The translations under genes were made by a program, and so were the position numbers. From the NCBI RefSeq assembly GCF_023715465.1, contig NZ_JAMBOE010000004.1, positions 310,001 to 374,000 of the forward strand: a stretch of DNA of 64,000 nt. The letters run 5' to 3'. Below are positions 7,472-16,548 of the stretch, in pieces. The DNA comes from Paenibacillus macerans (lineage in GTDB: Bacteria; Bacillota; Bacilli; Paenibacillales; Paenibacillaceae). Each line of letters starts with the position of its first letter. The stretch's first letter is position 1. The notes beneath the pieces are model-generated. The model saw only the letters and a list, made by a program, of their open reading frames with translations. It was not told where the DNA came from and did no database searches.

Positions 7472-10400
7472 CTAGGAGCCGATGTTCAAGGTGGCCGTTC
7501 CGGTATTGTTATCCCGGTTCATTTCCGGGTAACGCTTAATGTCGTTGACCAGGAAGCTGATCTCATAATCGCCGGCGGCCGGCACGATCCATTGCGGTGT
7601 TCCTTGTGCGCTCCCGTTAGCCGTTAACAGCACCTCTTCCCCGGGTTCGATCACGTTCGCGTACGTGTCCGACCAGGATACGGTGCCGCCGTTGACCGAG
7701 AAGGCCCCGCCCGTAATCATTCCCGCGCCGGTGGTGGCGTTCAGCGGCGTTGGCCGTGCGCCGACATTTTTGACCTTGGCCCAGAAGACCAGAGCATCCC
7801 CGGCCTGCGGCGTCTCGTGATCGGCAGGCTCGCCGCTGTCCGTCACGATATTCCAGCCCACTTCCGTCACGATCATATCGGCCTGCGGTACAGGCAGAGA
7901 GGCTTCCGCGCCCTCATACTCGAAGCCGTGCACCATCACCTTGCCTTCCTTAACGGCGATGTCGATCCGGTGCAGTCCGTTCTCCAGCCCGTCAAGCCGG
8001 AACACCTCCTTGTCTTCGCCCTCCAGTCCGGCCTCGGCGATATTCACGGTGCCCCTTAATTCACCGTCCACATATACTTCCGCACTGCCCATATCGGCGC
8101 GGATATCCGATCTCCAGCGGATGCCCGTTCCATTGAAATACAATGAGGCGGTGGAACCGGGCGTACTGGAAACATGGGACACCCCGTTGTCGGCCGTCGC
8201 AAACCCGGAGTACAAAATCGCCTCATCGTCATGCTTCACCGGATGCCACCGGGCCTCTCCCTCATAAGGCCCTTCCTCCAGACGGAAATAATCGATGTTG
8301 CTGCCCCCGCCCGCGTTGGCGATTTCAATATTGTTGTATCCGGCCTGAAGGCGAATCGTAAACTTTTTCTCCGCGTAAGTTCCCATCCAGCCGCCCGTAG
8401 CCGGCAGCGTGATCGCCGCCGCTTTGGTCCCGTTGACGAGCACATTCTTTTTCGCTTCCTCCTGCGAAGCATACGCGACGGTTAATGTGTAATCGCCGCC
8501 GCTTGCGGACGAATACCCGAGGATCGTCAAGCTGCCGCGGTGGGTTTGCTCCACCGCCTTCCCGCCGGAAGCTCCGGCCCGGTTCACCGCCACGAGCGGA
8601 GCGGCAAATTGCGTGGCTTCGGCCTCGAACTTCGTCGGATCTCCTTCGGCGGGCGGGGTTACCGGAAGCACAGGCGTCACGGCGCTCACCGGAGCAGTCA
8701 GCGGCGATGTTTCTCCGAATTCATTAACCGCCTCCAGCCGGTAGCTGTATTCGGTATCCGGCTTAACCGCCCGGTCATGAAAGAAGTTCAGCATGCCAGG
8801 AACCGTCATGACCGGCTCGGATTGCCCGTTCCGGTATACGCGCACCTCGGTTGTTTCCGGTTCCCCGGCGGGCATCTCCCAGGTCAGGGCAATCTCGTTG
8901 TAGCCCACCGCGTTTGCCGCTGCGTTCTGCGGAGTCTCTGGCGGCGCGCCTTCATATTTGTCCAAAATATACTGCACGGTTTCCCCAGCTCCGAGCGTAA
9001 CCTCCAGCTCCAGCGCCGGACCTGCGGACAGGTTCACCCAGGAATGCGCTTCGTCATAAGTTTCCCCCGGTCCAAAGCGCTCCCCGGCGTATTGCCCCTG
9101 CTCCGGCAGCGTGACCGAAACCCGCATCGTCACCGGTGTTTTCTCGAAATTGACGAAACTCAGCAGCAGCTTATCCGCGCTCGCCCCCACCGTAGAGGTT
9201 CCCAGCGCCGAGGTGTCCACCCCGCGAAAATAAGCCTTTTTCCCGGTAAGCTCATCCTTGTTCAGGACTTCATAGGTTAACGGGCTTCCGTGCGTTGCAT
9301 AAGCCGCGGCCAGACGGCGGAAGGTTTTGAGCCGGGTCTCCCCCGGTTCGCCAGCGTTGGCGGAAACGGCCTGCGTGTCCTCATACCGGTGCGTATTCCA
9401 GTCCACCTGACTGTCAAACAATCCGAAATCGACGTTATCGTAAAAAAAGGCGGCATGCTGCATAATGTGATCCGCATACCCGATATCGCCGCGCAATTCC
9501 CGGTCAAACGCCGCGGCGAAACGGTGAGCATAGGTCCCGTATTTCGTGTTGTCCGCATGGTTGTCGTTGGCTCCGGCTTCGCTCATCGCCATTTCTTTGC
9601 CAAAGCCTTCATCCGCACTCGGATAGACGCGCAAGTTTTCATACAAGGCTCCGCCCGGTACGGGCTGCACCCCGGTTCCTCCATAGCTGTGCCCGTTCGT
9701 GATATCCGCGATTTCCTCAATCGGCCGACGCTGCTCGGCGTCTCTTTCCCAGCCGTCGGGAATACCTTTGTACGGCCAATATGCCCAGCCCGGCGCCACA
9801 ATCTTCAAATAGGGCTGATCGTTCGTCCGTCGTTCCTCATCCAGCAGCCGGGCGGCAGCCAATATCGTCTTCTGCGGCCAGTCGAACACCCCGGGCTCGT
9901 TGTTCACTTCCATATATTCGTAAAGGTCCCCGTATTCGGCGACAAAGTTTCGATAATAGTCCCGCAGTTCGGCAGGGATCACGCCTTGGGCCAGACTGGA
10001 GTTGGTTCGCCAATTCCCACCCAGAAAACCCAACATTGGCTGCAAATTCAGCTCGCGAAGCGCCAGCAAATAGTTGCGTCCCTGCGGCTTCCATTCGGAT
10101 ACGGTGTCGGACCAATAGGCCACCCGCATCCAGTTGCCGCTATAGGCCACGCCCATCCACTTCGTCAGCGGAGCCAAATGGCGGAGGGAATTTTCATCAT
10201 ATTTGAAGCTTCGGTTCATGAGCGTCGTGCCAAGGTGCACGTATCTGCCGTGAACCGGCTCGGCGGCGGGAGCCGTAAGCGCCTCCAGCTGGAAATAATC
10301 CCATACGAACCATAAATATTTATCCCCGTCGTAGCCAGGCGCCGTCGCATCGGCGTACAGTCCGCGATCCAGCTTCAACTGAAGTTCATTTTCGCCCGGA

Positions 10401-10942
10401 CGCAGTTGCTCCTTGGGGATGTATAGCTTGTAGGTCTTCTTCCAGGTGTTTTCCAGGGTAACTTGACCGTTGTTCAAACCCGTAATCTGAATCAGCCCGC
10501 TCATCATGCCGTTCGTAAATACGGCAAGCTGGGGAATCGCATTACTTGCGTCCAGTACTTTAAAGCTGAACTGTACGCCGTATTCAGGAACCTCCGGGAG
10601 ATTGAAGGAGATATTCAGCGTTCCGTTGGCATTGCCTTTCATTCCTTTGGATATGCTGCTCCATGTGCCGGAATCCGCCGGGATGGAAACGCTCTCATTT
10701 TCATTTGCGTACTGCGCGGCAAACTCGGCGCTACTGTTATCCGGGTTCCCGACCTGCCAGAGCGGGGATAATGACACTTCGCCGCCGCCGGATGAAAAGT
10801 TTGCGGTCTCTTCGGCAGCACCGCCGGCAAGGCCGCTTTCGGTCTCCGCTGCCCATACATTAGGACTGACAGGAAGGAGCATACTCACTGCGAGTGTCAA
10901 CATTACCGCAAAACGGATACATGATAAGTACTTTTTTCGCAT
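7472..10942 (-). CDS. Large secreted multidomain glycosidase (clan GH-A-like barrel, FN3, CBM35-like, CARDB-like)
   Basis: The 1156-residue protein begins with a signal peptide ending near VWA-AETE (residue 32). Residues about 50-215 form a beta-rich domain with PL4-like carbohydrate-binding character. About 225-640 is a barrel with YMEVNNEPG near 345 (probable acid/base Glu) and MSEAGAND near 454 (probable nucleophile Glu). Then come an FN3 domain (about 670-755), a CBM6/35-like domain starting FEAEATQF (about 765-890), a second beta-sandwich (about 890-1010), and a CARDB-like C-terminal domain. It would cut an extracellular polysaccharide for the importer encoded next to it. The family number is not certain. 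AAAGGAGTG precedes the ATG. Confidence 0.75.
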   Translation of the reverse strand: MRKKYLSCIRFAVMLTLAVSMLLPVSPNVWAAETESGLAGGAAEETANFSSGGGEVSLSPLWQVGNPDNSSAEFAAQYANENESVSIPADSGTWSSISKGMKGNANGTLNISFNLPEVPEYGVQFSFKVLDASNAIPQLAVFTNGMMSGLIQITGLNNGQVTLENTWKKTYKLYIPKEQLRPGENELQLKLDRGLYADATAPGYDGDKYLWFVWDYFQLEALTAPAAEPVHGRYVHLGTTLMNRSFKYDENSLRHLAPLTKWMGVAYSGNWMRVAYWSDTVSEWKPQGRNYLLALRELNLQPMLGFLGGNWRTNSSLAQGVIPAELRDYYRNFVAEYGDLYEYMEVNNEPGVFDWPQKTILAAARLLDEERRTNDQPYLKIVAPGWAYWPYKGIPDGWERDAEQRRPIEEIADITNGHSYGGTGVQPVPGGALYENLRVYPSADEGFGKEMAMSEAGANDNHADNTKYGTYAHRFAAAFDRELRGDIGYADHIMQHAAFFYDNVDFGLFDSQVDWNTHRYEDTQAVSANAGEPGETRLKTFRRLAAAYATHGSPLTYEVLNKDELTGKKAYFRGVDTSALGTSTVGASADKLLLSFVNFEKTPVTMRVSVTLPEQGQYAGERFGPGETYDEAHSWVNLSAGPALELEVTLGAGETVQYILDKYEGAPPETPQNAAANAVGYNEIALTWEMPAGEPETTEVRVYRNGQSEPVMTVPGMLNFFHDRAVKPDTEYSYRLEAVNEFGETSPLTAPVSAVTPVLPVTPPAEGDPTKFEAEATQFAAPLVAVNRAGASGGKAVEQTHRGSLTILGYSSASGGDYTLTVAYASQEEAKKNVLVNGTKAAAITLPATGGWMGTYAEKKFTIRLQAGYNNIEIANAGGGSNIDYFRLEEGPYEGEARWHPVKHDDEAILYSGFATADNGVSHVSSTPGSTASLYFNGTGIRWRSDIRADMGSAEVYVDGELRGTVNIAEAGLEGEDKEVFRLDGLENGLHRIDIAVKEGKVMVHGFEYEGAEASLPVPQADMIVTEVGWNIVTDSGEPADHETPQAGDALVFWAKVKNVGARPTPLNATTGAGMITGGAFSVNGGTVSWSDTYANVIEPGEEVLLTANGSAQGTPQWIVPAAGDYEISFLVNDIKRYPEMNRDNNTGTATLNIGS

Positions 10943-11018
10943 ATGTCCGGTTCACTCCTTTATAGAGGTAGCTAAAGCCTACTTTTTGAACACTTACTCA
11001 AAATAGATCGCAATGGTG

Positions 11019-12524
11019 TTACTCCCGAAAAGCGTCCAACTGGAATTGCAGCTCCTTGATCACTTCATCGATCCCCGCCGCTTTCAGCTTCTGGTTCATT
11101 TCCCCCAGCACCGGCTCAGGATCTTTTTGCCCGGTAAACAGCGTATTTTTATATTGCTTGACGATATTCGTCAAAGCGCCGATTTGCGATTGCACCTTGG
11201 AGGAATCGAAAACAAAGCCAAGCACCGGCGAAATGGTTGCATTCTCGTTCCACGTTTTGTACAACTCCACCCGGGCCGGGTCTTCGTTTTTGTTAATGTA
11301 GCTAAGCAGCACGTTGCCGATCATCCATTGGGAGACCGAATTGTAACCGCTGTCGGGAATCAGTTCGACGGTCCCGTCGCTCAGCTTGTTGTAGTGCTTG
11401 CCCTCGAGCCCGAACGTCAGCATATTATAGAGCACGGGGTCGGTATGGATCAGATTGATGAACATCATCGACCGCTCCGGGTTTTTCGAGGTTCGTGAAA
11501 TTGCCAGCATGGAGCCTTGGAGGCTTTTCGTCCCTACCTTGACAGGCAGCAGCGTCTTGATCTGCATCGGTCTGCCGGTCAGATTGGTCCAGTCGTTGGC
11601 CGAGGTCGGGTTCATATTGCCGTAGGTGAACCAGGCTTTCCCGTTCTTTACCGCATCCTTCAGCTCGGTTTTGTCCGTTGCCCCGTTTTTGTTGATGTAC
11701 CCGGCTTCATACCATTTACGGATCAATTTCAGGCGCTCCAGCATCTCCGGCGTGTCGTATTCGTTAAAAACCTTCATCGTGCCGTAATCCAGCATCGTCG
11801 GGATGTCATTGCTGCCGTCGATGTCCTCCGCGTTCGGATACACCGGGAACCAGAAACTCGTGTCCGTATGGTTCATAAAAAACGGCGTGATGGCAGGTTC
11901 TTTTTCCTTGATCGTTTGCAGCAAAGGCTCGATATCCTCCAGCTTTTGCAGGCTTTCGATATCGAAGTTGTATTTGCCCGCGATCGCCTTGTCAAAGGCA
12001 AACCCGACCGATTGCCCCAATTCCTTTTCCGTCGGGATTGCGTACAAATGCCCGTTCACGGTCGCCGCCTGCAAATAGGCCGGATTGATTTGCTCTTTTG
12101 TCTCCTTGGCATATTGGTCAAGAAGATCCTCAAGCGGATAATACGCCCCTTTGGAAGCATTGGTCAAAAAATCCCAGGTAAAGGTCATGTCGAACACTTC
12201 GCCCGATTGAATCATCAGATTCACTTTGTCCGCCGGCTTATCCCAGCTTAACTGATTGATTTTTAGCGTGGCGTTGATTTTATCCTTTAAATAGGCGTTG
12301 ATTTCTTGTTCCACGGCCGCTACGTCCTTATCCGGTCCTCCCGGCAAATAGAGCGACAGCTCTACGGGCGCAAGCCCGTTCGGGGCGGCCTCTTGCTGCC
12401 CTCCCGCGTTTCCTTCGGCATTTCCGGACGTGGTGCCCTGACTGCCGCCGCCACATCCGCTCAGCACCGTTCCGGCAAGCAGGATCAACGCCAGCAGCAG
12501 GCCCATCCATTTGAAGTTTTTCAT
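11019..12524 (-). CDS. ABC transporter extracellular sugar-binding lipoprotein (LplA/YtcQ-like)
   Basis: The 501-residue protein has a lipoprotein signal peptide with lipobox LSGC (Cys about residue 24), followed by a Gly/Ser-rich linker and a large family 1 solute-binding domain. LplA-type proteins of this length bind complex oligosaccharides outside the membrane and deliver them to two permeases; here those are the next genes upstream at 12586 and 13489. No ATPase is encoded nearby, so a shared MsmX-type ATPase is likely. AGGAG lies 8 bases before the ATG. The polymer-degrading genes follow on the same strand. Confidence 0.9.
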   Translation of the reverse strand: MKNFKWMGLLLALILLAGTVLSGCGGGSQGTTSGNAEGNAGGQQEAAPNGLAPVELSLYLPGGPDKDVAAVEQEINAYLKDKINATLKINQLSWDKPADKVNLMIQSGEVFDMTFTWDFLTNASKGAYYPLEDLLDQYAKETKEQINPAYLQAATVNGHLYAIPTEKELGQSVGFAFDKAIAGKYNFDIESLQKLEDIEPLLQTIKEKEPAITPFFMNHTDTSFWFPVYPNAEDIDGSNDIPTMLDYGTMKVFNEYDTPEMLERLKLIRKWYEAGYINKNGATDKTELKDAVKNGKAWFTYGNMNPTSANDWTNLTGRPMQIKTLLPVKVGTKSLQGSMLAISRTSKNPERSMMFINLIHTDPVLYNMLTFGLEGKHYNKLSDGTVELIPDSGYNSVSQWMIGNVLLSYINKNEDPARVELYKTWNENATISPVLGFVFDSSKVQSQIGALTNIVKQYKNTLFTGQKDPEPVLGEMNQKLKAAGIDEVIKELQFQLDAFRE

Positions 12525-12585
12525 GCTCGTTCTCCTCCCTTTTGGTCAATCAAGCTTATATGATATGCTAACCGGATAACCGGGA

Positions 12586-13476
12586 TTAGCCTTTAATGGA
12601 GCCGATCGTTAAGCCTTTGATGAAGTAGCGCTGGAAAAACGGATAGGCAAGCACAATCGGACCGATCCCGATCAGCGCCATCGCCATCCGGATCGTTTCC
12701 CCCGGCAGTTTGGCCAGCTCGGTGGCCGATCCCTGAATCAGCGCGCTGTTCCGGCTTAAATAATCGGCTTGCGAAATCATTTTGTACATCAGATATTGCA
12801 GGGAATACAGCTTGGTGTCGGTAATAAAGATCATGCTGTTAAACCAGTCGTTCCAGTAGTGCAGCGTATTGAACAGACCGATCGTGGCGAATACCGGCAA
12901 AGACAGCGGAAACACGATTTTGAAAAAGGTCCGCAGTTCCCCGGCGCCATCTATTTTGGCAGCTTCGATCAGCGCGGGCGGCACGGTCATTTGAAAATAA
13001 GTTTTCATGATGAGCACGTTAAATGGCGACAGCAGCATCGGAAAAATCAGCGCCCAGATCGAGTTTTTCAAATCCAGCACCTGCGTGTACATGATATACC
13101 ACGGCACTAGCCCGCCGCTGAACAGCATCGTGAAGAACACGAGGAAAGCAAAAACGCCTCTGTATTTGAAATCGCCCCGGGAGAGCGGATACGCATACAA
13201 CGAAGTAAGCAGCACACTCAGCAAAGTCCCGACAATGGTGACAAAGAAAGAAATCCCATAGGCGCCTACAACCGTGCCATAATCTTTAAAAATATACCGG
13301 TACGCCTCCAGGCTCAGTTTATCCGGGATAAATTGATAACCGTTCAGCACGATCGAGTCATAGTCGGTAATCGAGATCATAAAGACGAGGACGATCGGCA
13401 GCACGCAAAGCACGGTAATGACGATAAAAATCAGATGGAGAATCAGATTGGTCGTTTTCGAAATTTCGTTGTTCAT
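12586..13476 (-). CDS. Carbohydrate ABC transporter permease (LplC/YtcP-like)
   Basis: This 296-residue membrane protein has about six transmembrane segments, the first at residues 13-34 (LILHLIFIVITVLCVLPIVL). The EAA motif that contacts the ATPase appears as EAAKIDGAGELRTFFKIVFPLS around residue 170 (given as EAAKIDGAGE). It pairs with the permease gene 12 bp upstream and the binding lipoprotein downstream to form one importer. AGGAGGAG lies 8 bases before the ATG. The C-terminal QRYFIKGLTIGSIKG is typical of this subfamily. Confidence 0.92.
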   Translation of the reverse strand: MNNEISKTTNLILHLIFIVITVLCVLPIVLVFMISITDYDSIVLNGYQFIPDKLSLEAYRYIFKDYGTVVGAYGISFFVTIVGTLLSVLLTSLYAYPLSRGDFKYRGVFAFLVFFTMLFSGGLVPWYIMYTQVLDLKNSIWALIFPMLLSPFNVLIMKTYFQMTVPPALIEAAKIDGAGELRTFFKIVFPLSLPVFATIGLFNTLHYWNDWFNSMIFITDTKLYSLQYLMYKMISQADYLSRNSALIQGSATELAKLPGETIRMAMALIGIGPIVLAYPFFQRYFIKGLTIGSIKG

Positions 13477-13488
13477 ATGAGGCTCCTC

Positions 13489-14424
13489 CTAGAAAACCGC
13501 CTGGTCTTTGTCGATTTTGCGCACCACCCAATTGGAGAGAAGTACGAGGAAAAATCCGACGACGGCCTGGTACAACCCCGCTGCCGAAGACATCCCCAGG
13601 TTCCCCATATTGATCAGGGCATTGTAGACATAAGTATCAATGACCAGCGTGGTCGGGTACAGCGCGCCCGAATTCAGGGTCGTCTGATAAAACAAGCCGA
13701 AATCCGAGCGGAAAATATTGCCGATGGCCAAAATTGTGGTGATGATCATCACCGGGCGGATCAGCGGAATCGTAATGTGGATGATCTGTTTCCACTTGCT
13801 GGCCCCGTCGATCAGCGCGGCCTCGTAGTATTCGTTATCCAGGCCGATAATCGCGGAGAGATAGATGACACAGCCGTATCCCACGCTTTTCCAGATATTG
13901 ATGAGCGGCAAAATAAACGGCCAGTACTTCGGCTCGGAATACCAGTTCATCTCGTCCACGCCAAACAGGGCAAGCACCCCTTTGTTAATGAAACCGTATT
14001 CGACGTTGAGGAAAGCGAACACGAGATAACTGACGACAACCATGGACAAGAAATAGGGGAAAAACATCACGCTTTGATAGAACTTAGCCGCCAGCTTGTT
14101 CTTCAATTCGTTTAACGCGACGGCCACAGCCACGGCGATGACGAGATTAAGGATGATAAACGCAAAATTGTACAGCACCGTGTTGCGCGTAATAATCCAA
14201 GCATCCGTAGTGGCAAACAGAAATTTGAAGTTGTCGAAGCCAACCCAGGGGCTCCCCAGGATACCGTCGATATAGTTGATATTTTTGAACCCGATGATAA
14301 TGCCGAACATCGGCAAGTAATTGTTGACGAGGAGAAACAGCACTCCCGGCAGCAGCATGAGCAGCAGCACTTTATTTTTCCTTAACTCTTTGAACCTTGC
14401 GGCCAACCGTGTTTTTTGGTTCAC
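13489..14424 (-). CDS. Carbohydrate ABC transporter permease (LplB/YteP-like)
   Basis: This is the first gene of the importer operon. It is a six-helix permease with the EAA-type loop EAALIDGASKWKQIIHITIP near residue 205. The start is taken as GTG at 14424 (product MNQKTRLAARF, 311 residues), because GAGGAGGT lies 7 bases before it and overlaps the alternative GTG at 14433. LplB-type proteins form a heterodimer with LplC-type proteins to import oligosaccharides. The upstream gap holds a hairpin and repeats. Confidence 0.9.
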   Translation of the reverse strand: MNQKTRLAARFKELRKNKVLLLMLLPGVLFLLVNNYLPMFGIIIGFKNINYIDGILGSPWVGFDNFKFLFATTDAWIITRNTVLYNFAFIILNLVIAVAVAVALNELKNKLAAKFYQSVMFFPYFLSMVVVSYLVFAFLNVEYGFINKGVLALFGVDEMNWYSEPKYWPFILPLINIWKSVGYGCVIYLSAIIGLDNEYYEAALIDGASKWKQIIHITIPLIRPVMIITTILAIGNIFRSDFGLFYQTTLNSGALYPTTLVIDTYVYNALINMGNLGMSSAAGLYQAVVGFFLVLLSNWVVRKIDKDQAVF

Positions 14425-14433
14425 AGGCTCCAC

Positions 14434-14959
14434 CTCCTCAAAGTTTTGTGAGCATTTGCTTCCTCAATACCTCTTCGTACAAAACTGCTTCGGAAGCGTT
14501 ACTTGACTTTCGACGGGTTATCTCACACCCAAGTTTACCGGCGGACGCCGCAAAGCAAAATAAACACAGCTATAATAAAAGTTCAAAATTCTATAGTTTT
14601 CTGGGGCGCGCAATAAGAAAAACCTCGCCGCTGGCGAGGTCCTTTGCCCGAGCAAACCCATTCGCTCAGTGCATGGGGAGGGATGGGTTTGGGATTTTAC
14701 CTCATGACCCATTCCCTGCAGGCAAGTGCAATAGCGTAGAAAGCGTGGAAAAATCTAACGGTTGTGAGCGACGCTATTTGGGCAAAAACGAGGGGATACA
14801 AAATGTAACGGTTGCCAGCGAGCCTATTTCCACTTTTTCGGCGGTAATGGGGCGATTTCGCCTAAATAAGCGCGATGGCAACCGTAAAAAAAGAAATCAC
14901 CGCGATTTCGCTCAAATAAGCCCGATGGCAACCGTTAGCGCAGCAAAAAACTGCCCTAA
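14434..14959. repeat. Intergenic region: hairpin plus TAACGGTTGCC-type inverted repeats
   Basis: There is no credible gene. A perfect 8-bp stem hairpin lies at 14622-14640. From about 14750 to 14940 several copies of a unit alternate in orientation, with arms TAACGGTTGCCAGCGAGCCT and the inverse GATGGCAACCGT preceded by AAATAAG. The promoter of the importer operon should lie in the first 150 bases, but I could not fix it. Confidence 0.5.
14616..14645 (-). terminator. Terminator hairpin (copy 1 of a repeated element)
   Basis: The stem ACCTCGCC/GGCGAGGT around GCT is followed on the minus strand by TTTTTC. It may end transcription of the binding-protein gene at 14960. Nearly the same hairpin and flank (TTTGCCCG, GCAA) occur at 52061-52100. 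Confidence 0.55.
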
Positions 14960-16405
14960 TCAATGGCCTCCCGCAAGCGGATGCAAAGGATCAAAGTCGG
15001 GATAGACGTAATCTTCGGGGTTAAAAAAGCGCCCTGTCGCCGCGATTTCCAGCATCTGGTTCAAGCGCTCCGTTTCCCGCCGCAGTGCTTCTTCCATCGG
15101 CAGCGGCTCCTGGTCTGCGATGAGCTGCAAATAAAGCTCCATTCGCGGACGATCTCCGGAATTGCGCGGGCCCGGAGCGACGGTATTGGGGTCGTACTGA
15201 TCCATAATTTGCGGCCACAGCGGATAAAACGCCTCCTGAGCGGTAGGATAAAAATCTTTAAATTGCGCGTATTGCGGCTGCTGATTTGTCCGATTCACAA
15301 TATCGTCAACGAGCGGGATGGCCAGCGCCTGCTGGAACAAAACGGTCTGAAAGTCGGCCGATTGCAGAAAGCTCCAGACTTTCACGGCCTCCTCCTTCGC
15401 ACTCGCGCCAGAGCCTACGACCAGGGGAGACTGCGGCTGCATCATTAACGCGCCGGCTCCGCTCAGCTCTTCGCTAATAGCCGGCGGCATGGCGATTCCC
15501 CAATCCCCCCGCGGCGCATATTCGCGGATTTTCACGTAATCCTGGCTGGTGGCGTACATCATCCCGATATTTCCCTCGGCAAACTGCTTCAAAGCGTTTT
15601 CACGTTTCAGCAGGGACTCGCCCGGATACAGGCTTCCCGCCCGTTTGATCTCTCTCATCGCTTTAAGCCAAGGCAAATACACGCTTAGATCATACTTGCC
15701 CGTCCGGTAATCGTAATAAAATACGCCGCTGTACGTGTTTGACATTTCCAAATCGAGCTGGAAGCTGTGCTGAAGATCTCCGGCAGGTAAAGCAAAACCG
15801 TACTTTCGCACTCCGCCCCCGGTGGCGGTGATTTGCTCAGCGGCTGTCTTCAGCTCGGCCAGCGTGGCCGGCGGCCGGTCGGGATCAAGTCCCGCGTTCT
15901 TGAACAAATCTTTTCTGTAGATCAGCCTGAGCGTCTCCACACTGGAAGGAAGAAAATAAATGCCTCCCTTGAACATGGAGCTCTGCGCATAGTTCAGGCT
16001 CCACTGCGGGTAACGCCGAAATTCGCTTTGACTGAGATACGGCTTTAAATTTTCCAAATAATTTTTATTCACGTAAGAAGCAAGCCAGATGCGGTCGGCG
16101 ACAAACACATCCGGACCTTTGCCTGAAGTTAAAAGCATGTTCAGCGTATCGTTGTAAGCCTCTGTCGGTATATCCATGATGACGATTTCCGTTCCATCCG
16201 GATTGGTCTCGTTAAACCGCCTGATCGCGTTTTGGACTTCAAGATTGTCCGCCCAATCGTTCAGGGCGATTTTCACCTGGATCTTCGCTGGCGCCTTTTC
16301 CCCCTCTTCTCCCCGCTCGATCAGTGAAGAACGGTCCAAAACAAAAAATCCAAACAGCGCCATGCCGACAAATAGACCTATGGCCAAGCTCCATCCCCGT
16401 TTCAT
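14960..16405 (-). CDS. Membrane-tethered extracellular solute-binding protein beside YesM/YesN-type genes
   Basis: The 481-residue protein has an N-terminal hydrophobic segment (residues about 6-24, LAIGLFVGMALFGFFVLD) without a lipobox Cys, then a family 1 sugar-binding domain (DWADNLEVQNAIRRFNETNPDGTEI; GKGPDVFVADRIWLASYV). It is probably held in the membrane by this helix rather than by lipid. No permease lies next to it on this side; instead the sensor kinase gene starts 143 bp away in the other direction. A role as a sugar-sensing partner of the kinase is an attractive inference, alongside ordinary import. GAGGGG precedes the ATG. Confidence 0.8.
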   Translation of the reverse strand: MKRGWSLAIGLFVGMALFGFFVLDRSSLIERGEEGEKAPAKIQVKIALNDWADNLEVQNAIRRFNETNPDGTEIVIMDIPTEAYNDTLNMLLTSGKGPDVFVADRIWLASYVNKNYLENLKPYLSQSEFRRYPQWSLNYAQSSMFKGGIYFLPSSVETLRLIYRKDLFKNAGLDPDRPPATLAELKTAAEQITATGGGVRKYGFALPAGDLQHSFQLDLEMSNTYSGVFYYDYRTGKYDLSVYLPWLKAMREIKRAGSLYPGESLLKRENALKQFAEGNIGMMYATSQDYVKIREYAPRGDWGIAMPPAISEELSGAGALMMQPQSPLVVGSGASAKEEAVKVWSFLQSADFQTVLFQQALAIPLVDDIVNRTNQQPQYAQFKDFYPTAQEAFYPLWPQIMDQYDPNTVAPGPRNSGDRPRMELYLQLIADQEPLPMEEALRRETERLNQMLEIAATGRFFNPEDYVYPDFDPLHPLAGGH

Positions 16406-16548
16406 AGCTATCCCCTCACATTGACATATCCGAACCGATGCTTTTACAATAAAGCCGTTCCGATCTGCCTACATATTCCGACAATCGGCCGCATTTGGCA
16501 AGAGTCAATTTATGTGCGAGTTCAAATCAATTCTAGAGGAGATTCGCG

